NCBI RefSeq assembly: GCF_017571525.1
Contig: NZ_JAGETY010000011.1
Location: 114,276 to 178,275, forward strand
DNA length: 64,000 nt
Direction of reading: 5' to 3'
Origin: Hymenobacter sp. BT559
Lineage (GTDB): Bacteria; Bacteroidota; Bacteroidia; Cytophagales; Hymenobacteraceae
The notes under the pieces are model-generated. The model was given only the letters and a program-made list of their open reading frames with translations, did not search any database and was not told the DNA's origin. The translations under genes and the position numbers were made by a program. Shown here one piece after another: positions 27,923 to 35,993 of this stretch; the stretch's first letter is position 1; each line of letters starts with the position of its first letter.

Positions 27923-27994
27923 CGGGGTCGCTTCCCGCGCTTACCCGATATGTTGCTTAGCTTTGGCCTAGTTGCTCGCTGCTTTCTGGCCTTT

Positions 27995-28801
27995 ATGAAT
28001 ATTCTGCGTCACGTTGACCTGACCCGCGTTTTCTTCGTTGATATTGAAACCGTGCCGGGCCACCCTAGCCACGCCGAGCTGCCCGCCGCCCACCAGCCGC
28101 TATGGGCCCGGTTTTGCGAAAAGCGCCACGCCAAGGAGCTGGCCGAAGGCCAAACGCACGCCGAATTGTTTGCCAACGGCGGCCTCTACGCCGAGTTTGG
28201 CAAGGTAGTATGCATCTCGGTAGGCTTCTTCCGGCCCTTAAAAGATGAGACGCTGGAGTTTCGCACCAAGTCGTTTGCCGCCGATGATGAGTGCGAAGTG
28301 CTGCGCAGCTTCGGGCAGTTTCTGGCCCGCTACGCGCCCTACGGCCCTAGCCGCTACGCCAAGCTCGAAACGGCCGGGCCCGATGGTTACTTTTTGTGCG
28401 CCCACAACGGCCGGGAGTTTGACTATGGCTACCTGGGCCGGCGCATGCTCATTTGCGGGCAGCCCATTCCGCCCATGCTCGACGTGGCCGGCCACAAGCC
28501 CTGGGACCTCCCCCACCTGCTCGACACCATGGAGCTGTGGAAGTTTGGCGACAACAAGGGCTATATTTCCCTGCCGCTGCTGGCGGGCGTGTTCAATATT
28601 CCGTCGCCCAAAGACGACATCGACGGCTCGCACGTGGCGCGGGTATACTGGGAGGATAAAGACCTGGGCCGCATCGTCACGTACTGCGAAAAGGACGTTA
28701 TCACCACCGCCCGCGTGTATCTGCACTACGCCGGACAGCAGGAGCTGTGGCCCGAAGTGCAGCTGACCCAGGTGCCGTGGGTGGCCGGCGTATCGGCCTA
28801 G
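27995..28801 (+). CDS. predicted 3'-5' exonuclease, PolB-like RNase H fold
   Basis: A 268-aa protein from ATG 27995; the longer frame from 27905 overlaps the AraC gene. The exonuclease motifs are Exo I VFFVDIETVPG (Asp and Glu ligands), Exo II FLCAHNGREFDYGYL and Exo III YCEKDVITTARVYL. This is the PolB-like exonuclease 2 family found as stand-alone proteins in Bacteroidota. It would trim single-stranded DNA or RNA ends; the substrate is not known. It starts an apparent run of three plus-strand genes with the ion channel and M28 peptidase, though these have no shared function. Confidence 0.85.
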   Translation: MNILRHVDLTRVFFVDIETVPGHPSHAELPAAHQPLWARFCEKRHAKELAEGQTHAELFANGGLYAEFGKVVCISVGFFRPLKDETLEFRTKSFAADDECEVLRSFGQFLARYAPYGPSRYAKLETAGPDGYFLCAHNGREFDYGYLGRRMLICGQPIPPMLDVAGHKPWDLPHLLDTMELWKFGDNKGYISLPLLAGVFNIPSPKDDIDGSHVARVYWEDKDLGRIVTYCEKDVITTARVYLHYAGQQELWPEVQLTQVPWVAGVSA

Positions 28802-28816
28802 CCCCCGCGCCCCGCT

Positions 28817-29512
28817 ATGCGCCTGCCCAAGCCCCTGGCCGAGCGGCGGCTCGGCCTGCTCAACTTCGCCGTCATCGTGCTGTCGGTGTACGTGCTGGTG
28901 GCCCTGCTGGTGAGCCTTATTTTCCGGCTGCCACCCGAAACGGCGCACCTGCTCGACCTGGCCGACAACGCCATCTGCGCATTTTTTCTGCTGGAATTTA
29001 CCGTTCGCTTTTTTCGCACGCCCAATAAACTGGCTTTTTTGAAATGGGGCTGGATAGACCTGATTTCCAGCGTACCGCAAGTGTCGTGGCTACGGGCGGG
29101 GCGCACGCTGCGGCTGGTGCGGCTGCTGCGCATTTTGCGCGCCTTTCGCTCGACCAAGCACCTGCTGCACCACTTGTTTCGGAGCCGGGTGCAGGGCACA
29201 TTTGCGGCGGCGGCGCTGGTGGCAGCGCTCATGGTCATTTTTTCGGCCATCGCCATTTTGCAGGTCGAAACCCGGCCCGACAGCAACATTAAAACGGCCG
29301 AAGATGCGCTGTGGTGGGCTTATTCGACCATTACCACCGTGGGCTACGGCGATAAATACCCCGTGACTGGGGCGGGCCGGCTCATTGCGGCGGCCCTCAT
29401 GACGGTGGGCGTGGGCTTGTTTGGCACGTTCACCGGGTTTCTGGCCTCGTGGTTTGTGCAAGCGCGCCAGCCCGCGCCCCCGGCCGAGCCCTCGCCCCCT
29501 GAAGCACCCTAG
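28817..29512 (+). CDS. voltage-gated potassium channel family protein
   Basis: A 231-aa, six-transmembrane channel subunit. An S4-like segment with regular Arg (LRAGRTLRLVRLLRILRAF) precedes S5, the pore helix and the selectivity filter TTVGYGD (Gly176-Tyr177-Gly178-Asp179), then S6 and a short cytoplasmic tail. It would form a tetrameric K+ channel in the inner membrane. There is no RCK domain. It begins 15 bases after the exonuclease stop, so the two are likely co-transcribed. Confidence 0.9.
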   Translation: MRLPKPLAERRLGLLNFAVIVLSVYVLVALLVSLIFRLPPETAHLLDLADNAICAFFLLEFTVRFFRTPNKLAFLKWGWIDLISSVPQVSWLRAGRTLRLVRLLRILRAFRSTKHLLHHLFRSRVQGTFAAAALVAALMVIFSAIAILQVETRPDSNIKTAEDALWWAYSTITTVGYGDKYPVTGAGRLIAAALMTVGVGLFGTFTGFLASWFVQARQPAPPAEPSPPEAP

Positions 29513-29608
29513 CCAGTGCGGTCAAACTGGCAGCCATGAATAACTTGCGCCCGCTGAAACGCAGCGGCTAGCTGGCTGGCTCCTTCGCAATGTCAGCCCG
29601 CTCGCGCT

Positions 29609-31933
29609 ATGCCCAATTCTTTTCTCCGCTGGCTGCCGCTGCTGGGGCTGGCCCTGCTGGCCGGCCTGGCGGTGTGGCTGGTACGCCCGCCACAGCCAGT
29701 GCCCGCCACCGCGCCTACCACCGAGTTTTCGGCCTACCGGGCCCTGCGCGATGTGGCCCTGGTGGCTAGCCAACCCCATTCGCTGGGCTCGCCAGCCAAT
29801 GCCCAGGTGCGCGACTACCTGCTGACCCGCTGCCGCGAGCTGGGGCTAGCCCCCTCCGTGCAGGAATTGAGCCTGGTACTTACTAACCCCGGCCAGCTGG
29901 CCGCCGCACGGGTTCAGAACGTGGCGGTTCGCCTGCCCGGCACCCAGCCAGGGGGCAAGGCCGTGCTGGTGCTGGCCCACTATGACTCGCAGCCCCACAC
30001 CCCCGGCGCCGGCGACGATGGCGCCGGCGTGGCCGCCATGCTCGAAACCATCCGGGCTCTGCGGGCCGGGCCGCCCCTGCAAAACGACGTTATCTGGCTC
30101 TTTACCGATGGCGAGGAAGCCGGCCTGCTGGGTGCCCGCGCCTACGCCGCCGATACGGCCCGCCTACGCCGCGAGGTGGGCGTGGCCCTCAACTTCGAGG
30201 GCCGGGGCAACGCCGGCCCTAGCCTCACCTTCGAGGTCAGCTCCCAGAATGGCTGGGTAATGCGTGAATACGCTAAGGCCGCACCCTACCCCATCGCGTC
30301 GTCGCTGTTTTACGAGGCCTACCGGCAGCTGCCCAACAACACCGATTTCACGCCCCTGCGCCAGGCTGGTATCGCGGGCCTGAACTTCGCCTTTGTCGAT
30401 GGCCACCCCTACTACCACAGCCCCGCCGACACGCCCGGCCACCTCGACCTGGGCTCCTTGCAGCACCACGGCTCGTACATGCTGAGCCTAGTGCGGCACT
30501 TCGGCGACATCCCACTCACGCATACCAAGGCGCCCGACGATACTTTTTTTAACCCCATCGGCACCTGGCTGGTGCGCTACCCCGCCGCCTGGAACCTGCC
30601 ACTTACCCAGCTCACTATCAGCCTGCTGCTACTCACGCTGGTGCTGGCTTACTTGCGTGGCCGCCTGCGCTGGGCAGGCTTGGCAGGCGGGGTGCTGGCC
30701 TGGGTGGGTGGGCTAGCCCTGCTGCTGGCAGCCGGCTGGGGCCTGCTCACGCTGGTGGCTACTGTCTACCCGCAATACTCGGCCTTCTACGACCGGGCTT
30801 CTTACAATGCGCTGGCCTACCAAGGCGCGCTGCTGGCGCTGGCGCTCGCCCTGTTTGCGGCTTACTATGGGGCACTGAGCCGCTTTATGCGGCCCGCTTC
30901 GCTGGTGGGCGGGGCCTTGCTGATACTGGCCTTGCCGCTTGGGCTAGTGCAATGGCAGGCACCTTCGTCGGCGTTTTTGCTGGCCTGGCCGCTGCTGGCG
31001 GCTACGCTGGCCTGGGCCTGGGGGCTGCGCCGGGCCGCTAGCCCGGGTCGGCCGGCCACGGCGGGCGTAGTCGAGGGGCTGCTCGCAGTGCCGGCCGTGG
31101 CGCTGCTGGTACCTGCTATTTATTTGCTGCTCATTATTTTTGGGCTGAGCGTACTCGTGCTGGTAGCCGTGCTGTTTTTAGCCATGCTGCTGGGGCTACT
31201 ATTGCCTTTGCTGCTGCCAGTGCTGAGCTTGCACACGGGGCCCGGCCGGCGGCCGGCTACCAGCTGGCTGCTGCCGGGCCTGGCCCTGGCCGAAACGCTG
31301 GCTGCCCTGCTCATGGGCCACCTCACGCGCCAGCCTACGGCGGCTCAGCCCCAGCAAACGCACTTATTTTATGTGCTGGATGCCGCCCATAACCAGGCCT
31401 ATTGGCTGTCGGCCGCGCCCCGGCCCGATGCCTGGACGCGCCAGGTGCTGACCCGCCCGCAGCTGGCACCGCTGCCCGTCGTTTTACCGCCAGCGGCCGG
31501 GCCGGTGCTGCACCAGGCGGCGCCGGTGCTGCCGCTAGCCCCCGCTACCGTGAAGGTGCTGGCCGATAACCAGGTAGCCGGCCACCGCCGGCTGCGCCTG
31601 CTGCTGCAGCCCGGCCGCGCCGATGTGAACAGCCTAACGCTGCGCCTCGGCGGTGCCGCGCGGGTGCTGGGCCTGCGCGTAGTCGACCAATCGGTGCCGG
31701 CCGCCAGCCTGCCACCCACGGCGGCAGCAGTCGATTTTCAGTTTTTCGCCCCGGCTCCTCAGGGCGAAGAGGTGGTAGTGGACCTAGCCGATGCCGCACC
31801 CCTGCACCTGGTTGTTACCACGCGCAGCCTGGGCCTGCCGGCCAGCCTGGCGCCGCCTATGCCGGCTACAGTAGTGCCCGCACCGGGCTACAATAGCTTC
31901 ACCACGCAGGTGCGGCAGGAGTTTGAATTGTAA
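29609..31933 (+). CDS. M28 family zinc aminopeptidase with C-terminal membrane domain
   Basis: A 774-aa protein. One N-terminal helix (LLGLALLAGLAVWLV) anchors an M28 peptidase domain at about residues 40-310. Its zinc ligands are in LAHYDSQPHTPGAGDDGAG (His and bridging Asp), FTDGEEAGLLGA (catalytic Glu and adjacent Glu) and the later PYYHSPADTP (His). From about residue 320 to 565 there are eight or so transmembrane helices, then a beta-rich periplasmic tail. This layout resembles ER/vacuolar Fxna-type M28 proteins and is common in Bacteroidota. It would trim N-terminal residues of peptides outside the cytoplasm. Confidence 0.9.
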   Translation: MPNSFLRWLPLLGLALLAGLAVWLVRPPQPVPATAPTTEFSAYRALRDVALVASQPHSLGSPANAQVRDYLLTRCRELGLAPSVQELSLVLTNPGQLAAARVQNVAVRLPGTQPGGKAVLVLAHYDSQPHTPGAGDDGAGVAAMLETIRALRAGPPLQNDVIWLFTDGEEAGLLGARAYAADTARLRREVGVALNFEGRGNAGPSLTFEVSSQNGWVMREYAKAAPYPIASSLFYEAYRQLPNNTDFTPLRQAGIAGLNFAFVDGHPYYHSPADTPGHLDLGSLQHHGSYMLSLVRHFGDIPLTHTKAPDDTFFNPIGTWLVRYPAAWNLPLTQLTISLLLLTLVLAYLRGRLRWAGLAGGVLAWVGGLALLLAAGWGLLTLVATVYPQYSAFYDRASYNALAYQGALLALALALFAAYYGALSRFMRPASLVGGALLILALPLGLVQWQAPSSAFLLAWPLLAATLAWAWGLRRAASPGRPATAGVVEGLLAVPAVALLVPAIYLLLIIFGLSVLVLVAVLFLAMLLGLLLPLLLPVLSLHTGPGRRPATSWLLPGLALAETLAALLMGHLTRQPTAAQPQQTHLFYVLDAAHNQAYWLSAAPRPDAWTRQVLTRPQLAPLPVVLPPAAGPVLHQAAPVLPLAPATVKVLADNQVAGHRRLRLLLQPGRADVNSLTLRLGGAARVLGLRVVDQSVPAASLPPTAAAVDFQFFAPAPQGEEVVVDLADAAPLHLVVTTRSLGLPASLAPPMPATVVPAPGYNSFTTQVRQEFEL

Positions 31934-32002
31934 CCACCGGTCTCATTATCATTTATAATTAATAATTACCAGTATATTAGCCGTATTGAATTAATTTTCC
32001 CC

Positions 32003-32500
32003 ATGCCACTCCGTGTCAAGCACCATTTTGCCGGCTGGCTAGGGCTAGCCGCTTGTAGCCTCACCAGCTGCAACCTTCATCCCTGCTACCCCAACGACCC
32101 CGGGCCTCAGCCCTTCGGGGTAGCCTTCAGCACCGACACGCTGGGCACAGGCAAGGGCTTTCGCAAGGCTGAGGCCTTTTCGGCCTACCTGGTGCGCTAC
32201 CGGGGCGCCGATTTCAGCCAGCCGCTCGATACGCTGCGGGCCAGCGACCGGCCCAAGTTGCCGATGGTTTTTTACTACGTCGACCGCACGCTCTTCTGCA
32301 ACTTCCCGGCCGTGGGCAGCCCTAGCGACCCGCACAGCTACCGGCTCGAAGTGCCGGCCTCCCAGAAACGCTACGACATCAGCGACATTGTGCTCGAATA
32401 TGGCGGCGTCGATAACTGCACGCGCACCATTGGCCGCTTCGATGCCCTCATCAACGGGCAGCGCGTGGATACCCGCCGCGGCTACGTCGCTACCAAATAA
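32003..32500 (+). CDS. hypothetical lipoprotein
   Basis: A 165-aa protein with a lipoprotein signal: hydrophobic segment WLGLAACSLTSC, where either LAAC or LTSC could be the lipobox. The mature part has four further Cys residues (about 33, 92 and 136 among them) that might pair in the periplasm, and otherwise no recognised motif. Upstream is a strikingly A+T-rich stretch (31940-31998), probably its promoter. It is a single-gene unit closed by a bidirectional terminator at 32522-32561. Confidence 0.7.
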   Translation: MPLRVKHHFAGWLGLAACSLTSCNLHPCYPNDPGPQPFGVAFSTDTLGTGKGFRKAEAFSAYLVRYRGADFSQPLDTLRASDRPKLPMVFYYVDRTLFCNFPAVGSPSDPHSYRLEVPASQKRYDISDIVLEYGGVDNCTRTIGRFDALINGQRVDTRRGYVATK

Positions 32501-32521
32501 TATCAATCAGGCTATTACAAA

Positions 32522-32561
32522 AAAAAGGCGGCCGCAGCTTTTCAGCTACGGCCGCCTTTTT
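32522..32561. terminator. bidirectional terminator
   Basis: 18-base arms (32522-32539 and 32544-32561) with one mismatch, loop TTTC, A run before and T run after. It serves the lipoprotein gene and the convergent alcohol dehydrogenase. Confidence 0.9.
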
Positions 32562-32575
32562 AGCAGCTAGGTCCC

Positions 32576-33625
32576 TTAGTTGAGCGAAGCCACGTCAATC
32601 ACGAAGCGGTACTTCACGTCGCCTTTCAGCATGCGCTCGTAGGCCTCGTTGATGTGCTGGATATCAATCATCTCAATGTCCGACATGATATTATGCTCGG
32701 CGCAGAAGTCGAGCATTTCCTGCGTTTCGGCAATGCCCCCAATGAGCGAGCCGGCCACGCGGCGGCGCTTGCTAATGAGGTTGAAGGCGTGCAGGTGCGG
32801 CGCCTCGCTGGGCACCCCTAGCAAAATCATGGTGCCGTCGAGGCGCAGCAGGTTCACGTAGGCGCCGAGGTCAATCTGGGCCGAGATGGTATTGATAATA
32901 AAGTCGAAGTAGTTGCCCACCGACTTAAACTGGTCTTTGTCGCTGGTTACCACAAACTTGTGGGCACCCAGGGCTTTGGCATCGGCTTCCTTATTGGCCG
33001 AGGTGCTAAGCACCGTTACTTCGGCGCCCAGGGCCACGGCAAACTTGACGGCCATGTGGCCCAGGCCACCCAGGCCCATTACGGCTACGCGGTGGCCGGG
33101 GCCTACTTTCCACTGGCGCAGGGGCGAGTAGGTGGTGATGCCGGCGCACAGCAGCGGGGCTACGCGGGCCAGGTCGAGCTTCTCGCTCACCTTCAGGGTG
33201 TATTTTTCATCGACCACGATGCTTTGCGAGTAGCCGCCGTAGGTGGGCTGGCCGGTCTTGATTTCGCGGCTGTTATAGGTGCCAATCATCCCGGTGGTTT
33301 CGCAGTACTGCTCCAGGCCTTCCTTGCACGACGAGCACTCGCGGCACGAGTCGACCATGCAGCCTACGCCGGCGAGGTCGCCTACTTTGAAGCCTTTGAC
33401 GTGGTCGCCCACGGCCGACACGCGGCCCACGATTTCGTGGCCGGGCACCATCGGGAAGATAGAGCCGCCCCACTCGTCGCGAATCTGGTGCAGGTCGGAG
33501 TGGCACACGCCGCAGAACAGAATATCAATCTGCACATCGTGCGGGCCGGGGGCGCGGCGCTCCAGGGTGAAGGGTTCGAGGGGAATATTGGCGGCGGGGG
33601 CCGCATAGGCTTTCGTGGCGGACAT
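32576..33625 (-). CDS. zinc-dependent NAD(P) alcohol dehydrogenase (YahK/CAD-like)
   Basis: A 349-aa medium-chain dehydrogenase. Catalytic zinc ligands lie in FCGVCHSDLHQI (Cys) and PMVPGHEIVGRV (His-Glu). The structural zinc loop has four Cys in CRECSSCKEGLEQYC. The nucleotide fold reads VMGLGGLGHMAVKFA, and after the second strand STSANKEAD favours NADPH. It reduces aldehydes or oxidises alcohols of broad range, like E. coli YahK. No pathway partners are adjacent. The final residues reach to within 15 bases of the shared terminator. Confidence 0.92.
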   Translation of the reverse strand: MSATKAYAAPAANIPLEPFTLERRAPGPHDVQIDILFCGVCHSDLHQIRDEWGGSIFPMVPGHEIVGRVSAVGDHVKGFKVGDLAGVGCMVDSCRECSSCKEGLEQYCETTGMIGTYNSREIKTGQPTYGGYSQSIVVDEKYTLKVSEKLDLARVAPLLCAGITTYSPLRQWKVGPGHRVAVMGLGGLGHMAVKFAVALGAEVTVLSTSANKEADAKALGAHKFVVTSDKDQFKSVGNYFDFIINTISAQIDLGAYVNLLRLDGTMILLGVPSEAPHLHAFNLISKRRRVAGSLIGGIAETQEMLDFCAEHNIMSDIEMIDIQHINEAYERMLKGDVKYRFVIDVASLN

Positions 33626-33717
33626 CGGGCTGTCTATGGTTTGGGTTGAAGAAGGAACCTACAAAAACGCCGCGACGGCCCGGTGGGCTGCGGCGGCGCT
33701 TCTGGTTGATTGCCGGA

Positions 33718-34398
33718 TTAACCTGCGGCCACAGGCTTTGTTTGCGGCCGGGCCAGTTCTTCGCCCACTAGCCGGCGCATGCGGGCCAGCGACTGGTGCG
33801 CAAACCTGCGCTGCAGCATGCGACCAAACAGCTTGAACCCCAGCCAGTAAAACGGGTTGCGAATCTGCCCGGGCTGCGACATGGCCTGAATGCGAAAATG
33901 CACCGCGCCGGTACCAAGGTTTTTGTGCAGCGAGAAGTTTATCTGGCCTTTCTCGAAGTGGCCTTCGAGGGTGCGGTAGCCGTAGCCCCACACGCGCTCG
34001 GGGCCATCGGGCCCCGCCTGGCTAGCCTCGTCCACGACATCGACCACGCGCACGCCGAAGTAAAAATTGAACACCAGAAAGTGCGCCCGCAGCACCATAA
34101 TGCGCTGGTCGAGCGGCTGGCTAGGGTCGAAATAGCCCGTGATGAGGTCGGGCGGCGGAAAGGCATAGCGGCGCATCACGGCCTGCGCCGCTGCAAACGA
34201 GCCCGCCTCGGCCGGCGGACCGGGCGCCTCGGCGGGCAGGTCGGTGGCGTAGTGGTCGATGCGCCAGCCGGTGGCCGAGGTGTACTCGCGCACGTGCTCG
34301 TAGTCGTAGTTGACCTTGGCGTGGGCGTAGGCGTCGAGCTGGGCGCGGTACTGCTCCCAGGCAGGCGCCGCGCCGGCGGGGCTAGCGGGCTGGTTCAT
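33718..34398 (-). CDS. DUF1990 (UPF0548) family protein, copy 2
   Basis: A 226-aa protein from ATG 34398, which overlaps the TGA of the upstream gene by four bases; an earlier in-frame ATG would add an Arg/Pro-rich leader. The block VWGYGYRTLEGHFEKGQINF, with the later AVHFRIQAMSQPGQIRNPFYWLGFKL cut into two stretches, is the DUF1990 core (G-Y-T-L-x-G-H-x-E-x-G). The family is found in plants and bacteria; its biochemical role is unknown. It is translationally coupled with a shorter DUF1990-like partner, so the two may form a heteromer. Confidence 0.8.
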   Translation of the reverse strand: MNQPASPAGAAPAWEQYRAQLDAYAHAKVNYDYEHVREYTSATGWRIDHYATDLPAEAPGPPAEAGSFAAAQAVMRRYAFPPPDLITGYFDPSQPLDQRIMVLRAHFLVFNFYFGVRVVDVVDEASQAGPDGPERVWGYGYRTLEGHFEKGQINFSLHKNLGTGAVHFRIQAMSQPGQIRNPFYWLGFKLFGRMLQRRFAHQSLARMRRLVGEELARPQTKPVAAG

Positions 34399-34967
34399 TG
34401 GGCGAGCTGTTGGGTGGTCGTGCCATCTTCGGCGTGGCGGGTGGTTTCGACTACTACCGGGCCTAGCGCCTGGCCGCCGCTGGCCTGGGCCACGCGCTCG
34501 CAAAACTCGACCCAGGTGGCTTCCTGCATCAGCTTGCCGCCGCCGAGGGTGTCGTAGGCAAAGGCCACCAACCCATCGCGCGAGCGGGCCCGCGAATGGA
34601 TTTCGAAGCGCAGCGCATCGGGCCGGTCATCGAGCGGATGGACCTCAAAGCGGATGCGCCCGGCCTCGGGGTGGCCTTCCAGGGTCAGAAACTCGAAAAA
34701 CGTGGGGCCTACTTCCGTCACGCGTACGCTGCCGTTCCAGGGCCCAAAAATCCTGATGTGAAACTCGTCGCCGGCGTGCAAGCTGCCCGCCTCGCCGCGT
34801 GTGCGCTCGAAATCGGCCAGCAAGCCGGGCGAAAAGTGGGGCACATCGGCCTGCACGGCGGCCATGAGCTGCGTGGGCGTGAGGCGGGGCCGCTCTACAT
34901 CGATGTAGTAGCGGCGCTCTAGCTCAGGGCCAGTGCCCTGAGCGGCGGGCTGTGCGGAGTGAGGCAT
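34395..34967 (-). CDS. DUF1990-like protein, copy 1
   Basis: A 190-aa protein, the first gene of a two-gene unit. It carries the same central pattern as its neighbour, FFEFLTLEGHPEAGRIRFEV followed by LRFEIHSRARSRDG, but lacks the neighbour's N-terminal YxYxxVRE region and is more divergent. No signal peptide or transmembrane helix. The function is unknown. The pair is divergent from endonuclease V, and the space between holds a 17-base palindrome that might be an operator. Confidence 0.7.
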   Translation of the reverse strand: MPHSAQPAAQGTGPELERRYYIDVERPRLTPTQLMAAVQADVPHFSPGLLADFERTRGEAGSLHAGDEFHIRIFGPWNGSVRVTEVGPTFFEFLTLEGHPEAGRIRFEVHPLDDRPDALRFEIHSRARSRDGLVAFAYDTLGGGKLMQEATWVEFCERVAQASGGQALGPVVVETTRHAEDGTTTQQLAQ

Positions 34968-35047
34968 GTTGGTGAATGAGGAATTTAGAAGGAAGAAAGA
35001 AGAATAAGCGCTGGTTTTCTCCTGGCCGAATGCCTGCCGAGCGCATC

Positions 35048-35064
35048 GTTTACGTAGCGTAAAC
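35048..35064. promoter_or_regulatory. candidate operator palindrome
   Basis: GTTTACG-TAG-CGTAAAC, perfect 7-base arms, midway between the divergent DUF1990 pair and nfi. The size fits a dimeric repressor site, but a match of this length can occur by chance several times in 64 kb. Confidence 0.25.
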
Positions 35065-35136
35065 CTGCCCGGATAGGTTGCTCCGCTAGCCCCTATTTAT
35101 CCTTCCTTTTCCCTTCTACCTCCTTCATTCACCAAC

Positions 35137-35826
35137 ATGGCCTATTTCCGTCCGCCCGGCCCACCGCCCGACCCCGCCCTGGTACGCAGCCTCACCGAGC
35201 AGCAGCAGACGCTGCGCCAGCGCGTGCGCGCCGAGCCGCTCGCCCACGAACCCCGACTCATCGGGGGCTGCGACTCGTCGTTTCCGACGCCCGATACCAT
35301 TTTATCGGTGTTCGTGGTGCTGAAATTTCCGTCGTTGGAGCTGGTAGAGAAGGTGTACAACTACGGGCCTGTGAACATGCCCTACGTGCCGGGCTTTCTA
35401 TCTTTTCGGGAGGCGCCGAATGTTATTCAGGCATTTGCCAAGCTCGAAAACAAGCCCGACGTGATAATGGTGGATGGCCACGGCATCGCGCACCCGCGCC
35501 GGGTGGGCATTGCCGCGCACCTGGGCGTGCTGCTCGACTGGCCCACCTTCGGAGTGGCCAAGCAGAAGCTGACAGGCACGTTTCAGGAGCCAGCAATCGA
35601 GAAAGGCAGCATCACGCCCCTGCTCGATGCCAAAACCGGCGAGCTCATCGGCGAAGTGCTGCGCAGCAAAGACAAGGTGCTGCCGCTGTTTGTGAGCCCC
35701 GGCCACCGCTGCGACCAGGCCACCGCTACGCGCCTCACGCTAGCCTGCCTGCGCGGCTACAAACTGCCCGAGCCCACCCGCCTGGCCGACCACTGGGCCG
35801 AAGAATTTAAAAAGGAGGTGCGCTAG
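35137..35826 (+). CDS. nfi: endonuclease V
   Basis: A 229-aa enzyme that nicks DNA (or inosine-containing RNA) one nucleotide 3' of deoxyinosine. Motifs in order: IGGCDSSF with the first catalytic Asp (about residue 45), YVPGFLSFREAP with Glu, DVIMVDGHGIAHPRRVGIA with the second Asp and the His wedge, and GVAKQKLTG with the Lys. The C-terminal VSPGHRCDQATAT is also typical. It is a single gene closed by a hairpin at 35839-35881. Confidence 0.93.
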   Translation: MAYFRPPGPPPDPALVRSLTEQQQTLRQRVRAEPLAHEPRLIGGCDSSFPTPDTILSVFVVLKFPSLELVEKVYNYGPVNMPYVPGFLSFREAPNVIQAFAKLENKPDVIMVDGHGIAHPRRVGIAAHLGVLLDWPTFGVAKQKLTGTFQEPAIEKGSITPLLDAKTGELIGEVLRSKDKVLPLFVSPGHRCDQATATRLTLACLRGYKLPEPTRLADHWAEEFKKEVR

Positions 35827-35838
35827 CGCGAACGCGGC

Positions 35839-35881
35839 ACCACCCCCGGCCCCTCTCTTTTGGAGAGTGACCGGGGGTGGT
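35839..35881 (+). terminator. hairpin downstream of nfi
   Basis: Arms ACCACCCCCGG (35839-35849) and CCGGGGGTGGT (35871-35881), with an inner CTCTC/GAGAG extension and TTTT loop. There is little T run, so it may rather protect the 3' end than terminate by itself. Confidence 0.6.
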
Positions 35882-35993
35882 CTGCCCGTGAGGTACCCGC
35901 TCCGGTTAATCCAGAATTAACCCTAGCTGAGTAGCTTTACACTAGCTCTTTTTTCTCCCCAAATTGGCCACGCTGGCTGGCAGCGTTTTTACT

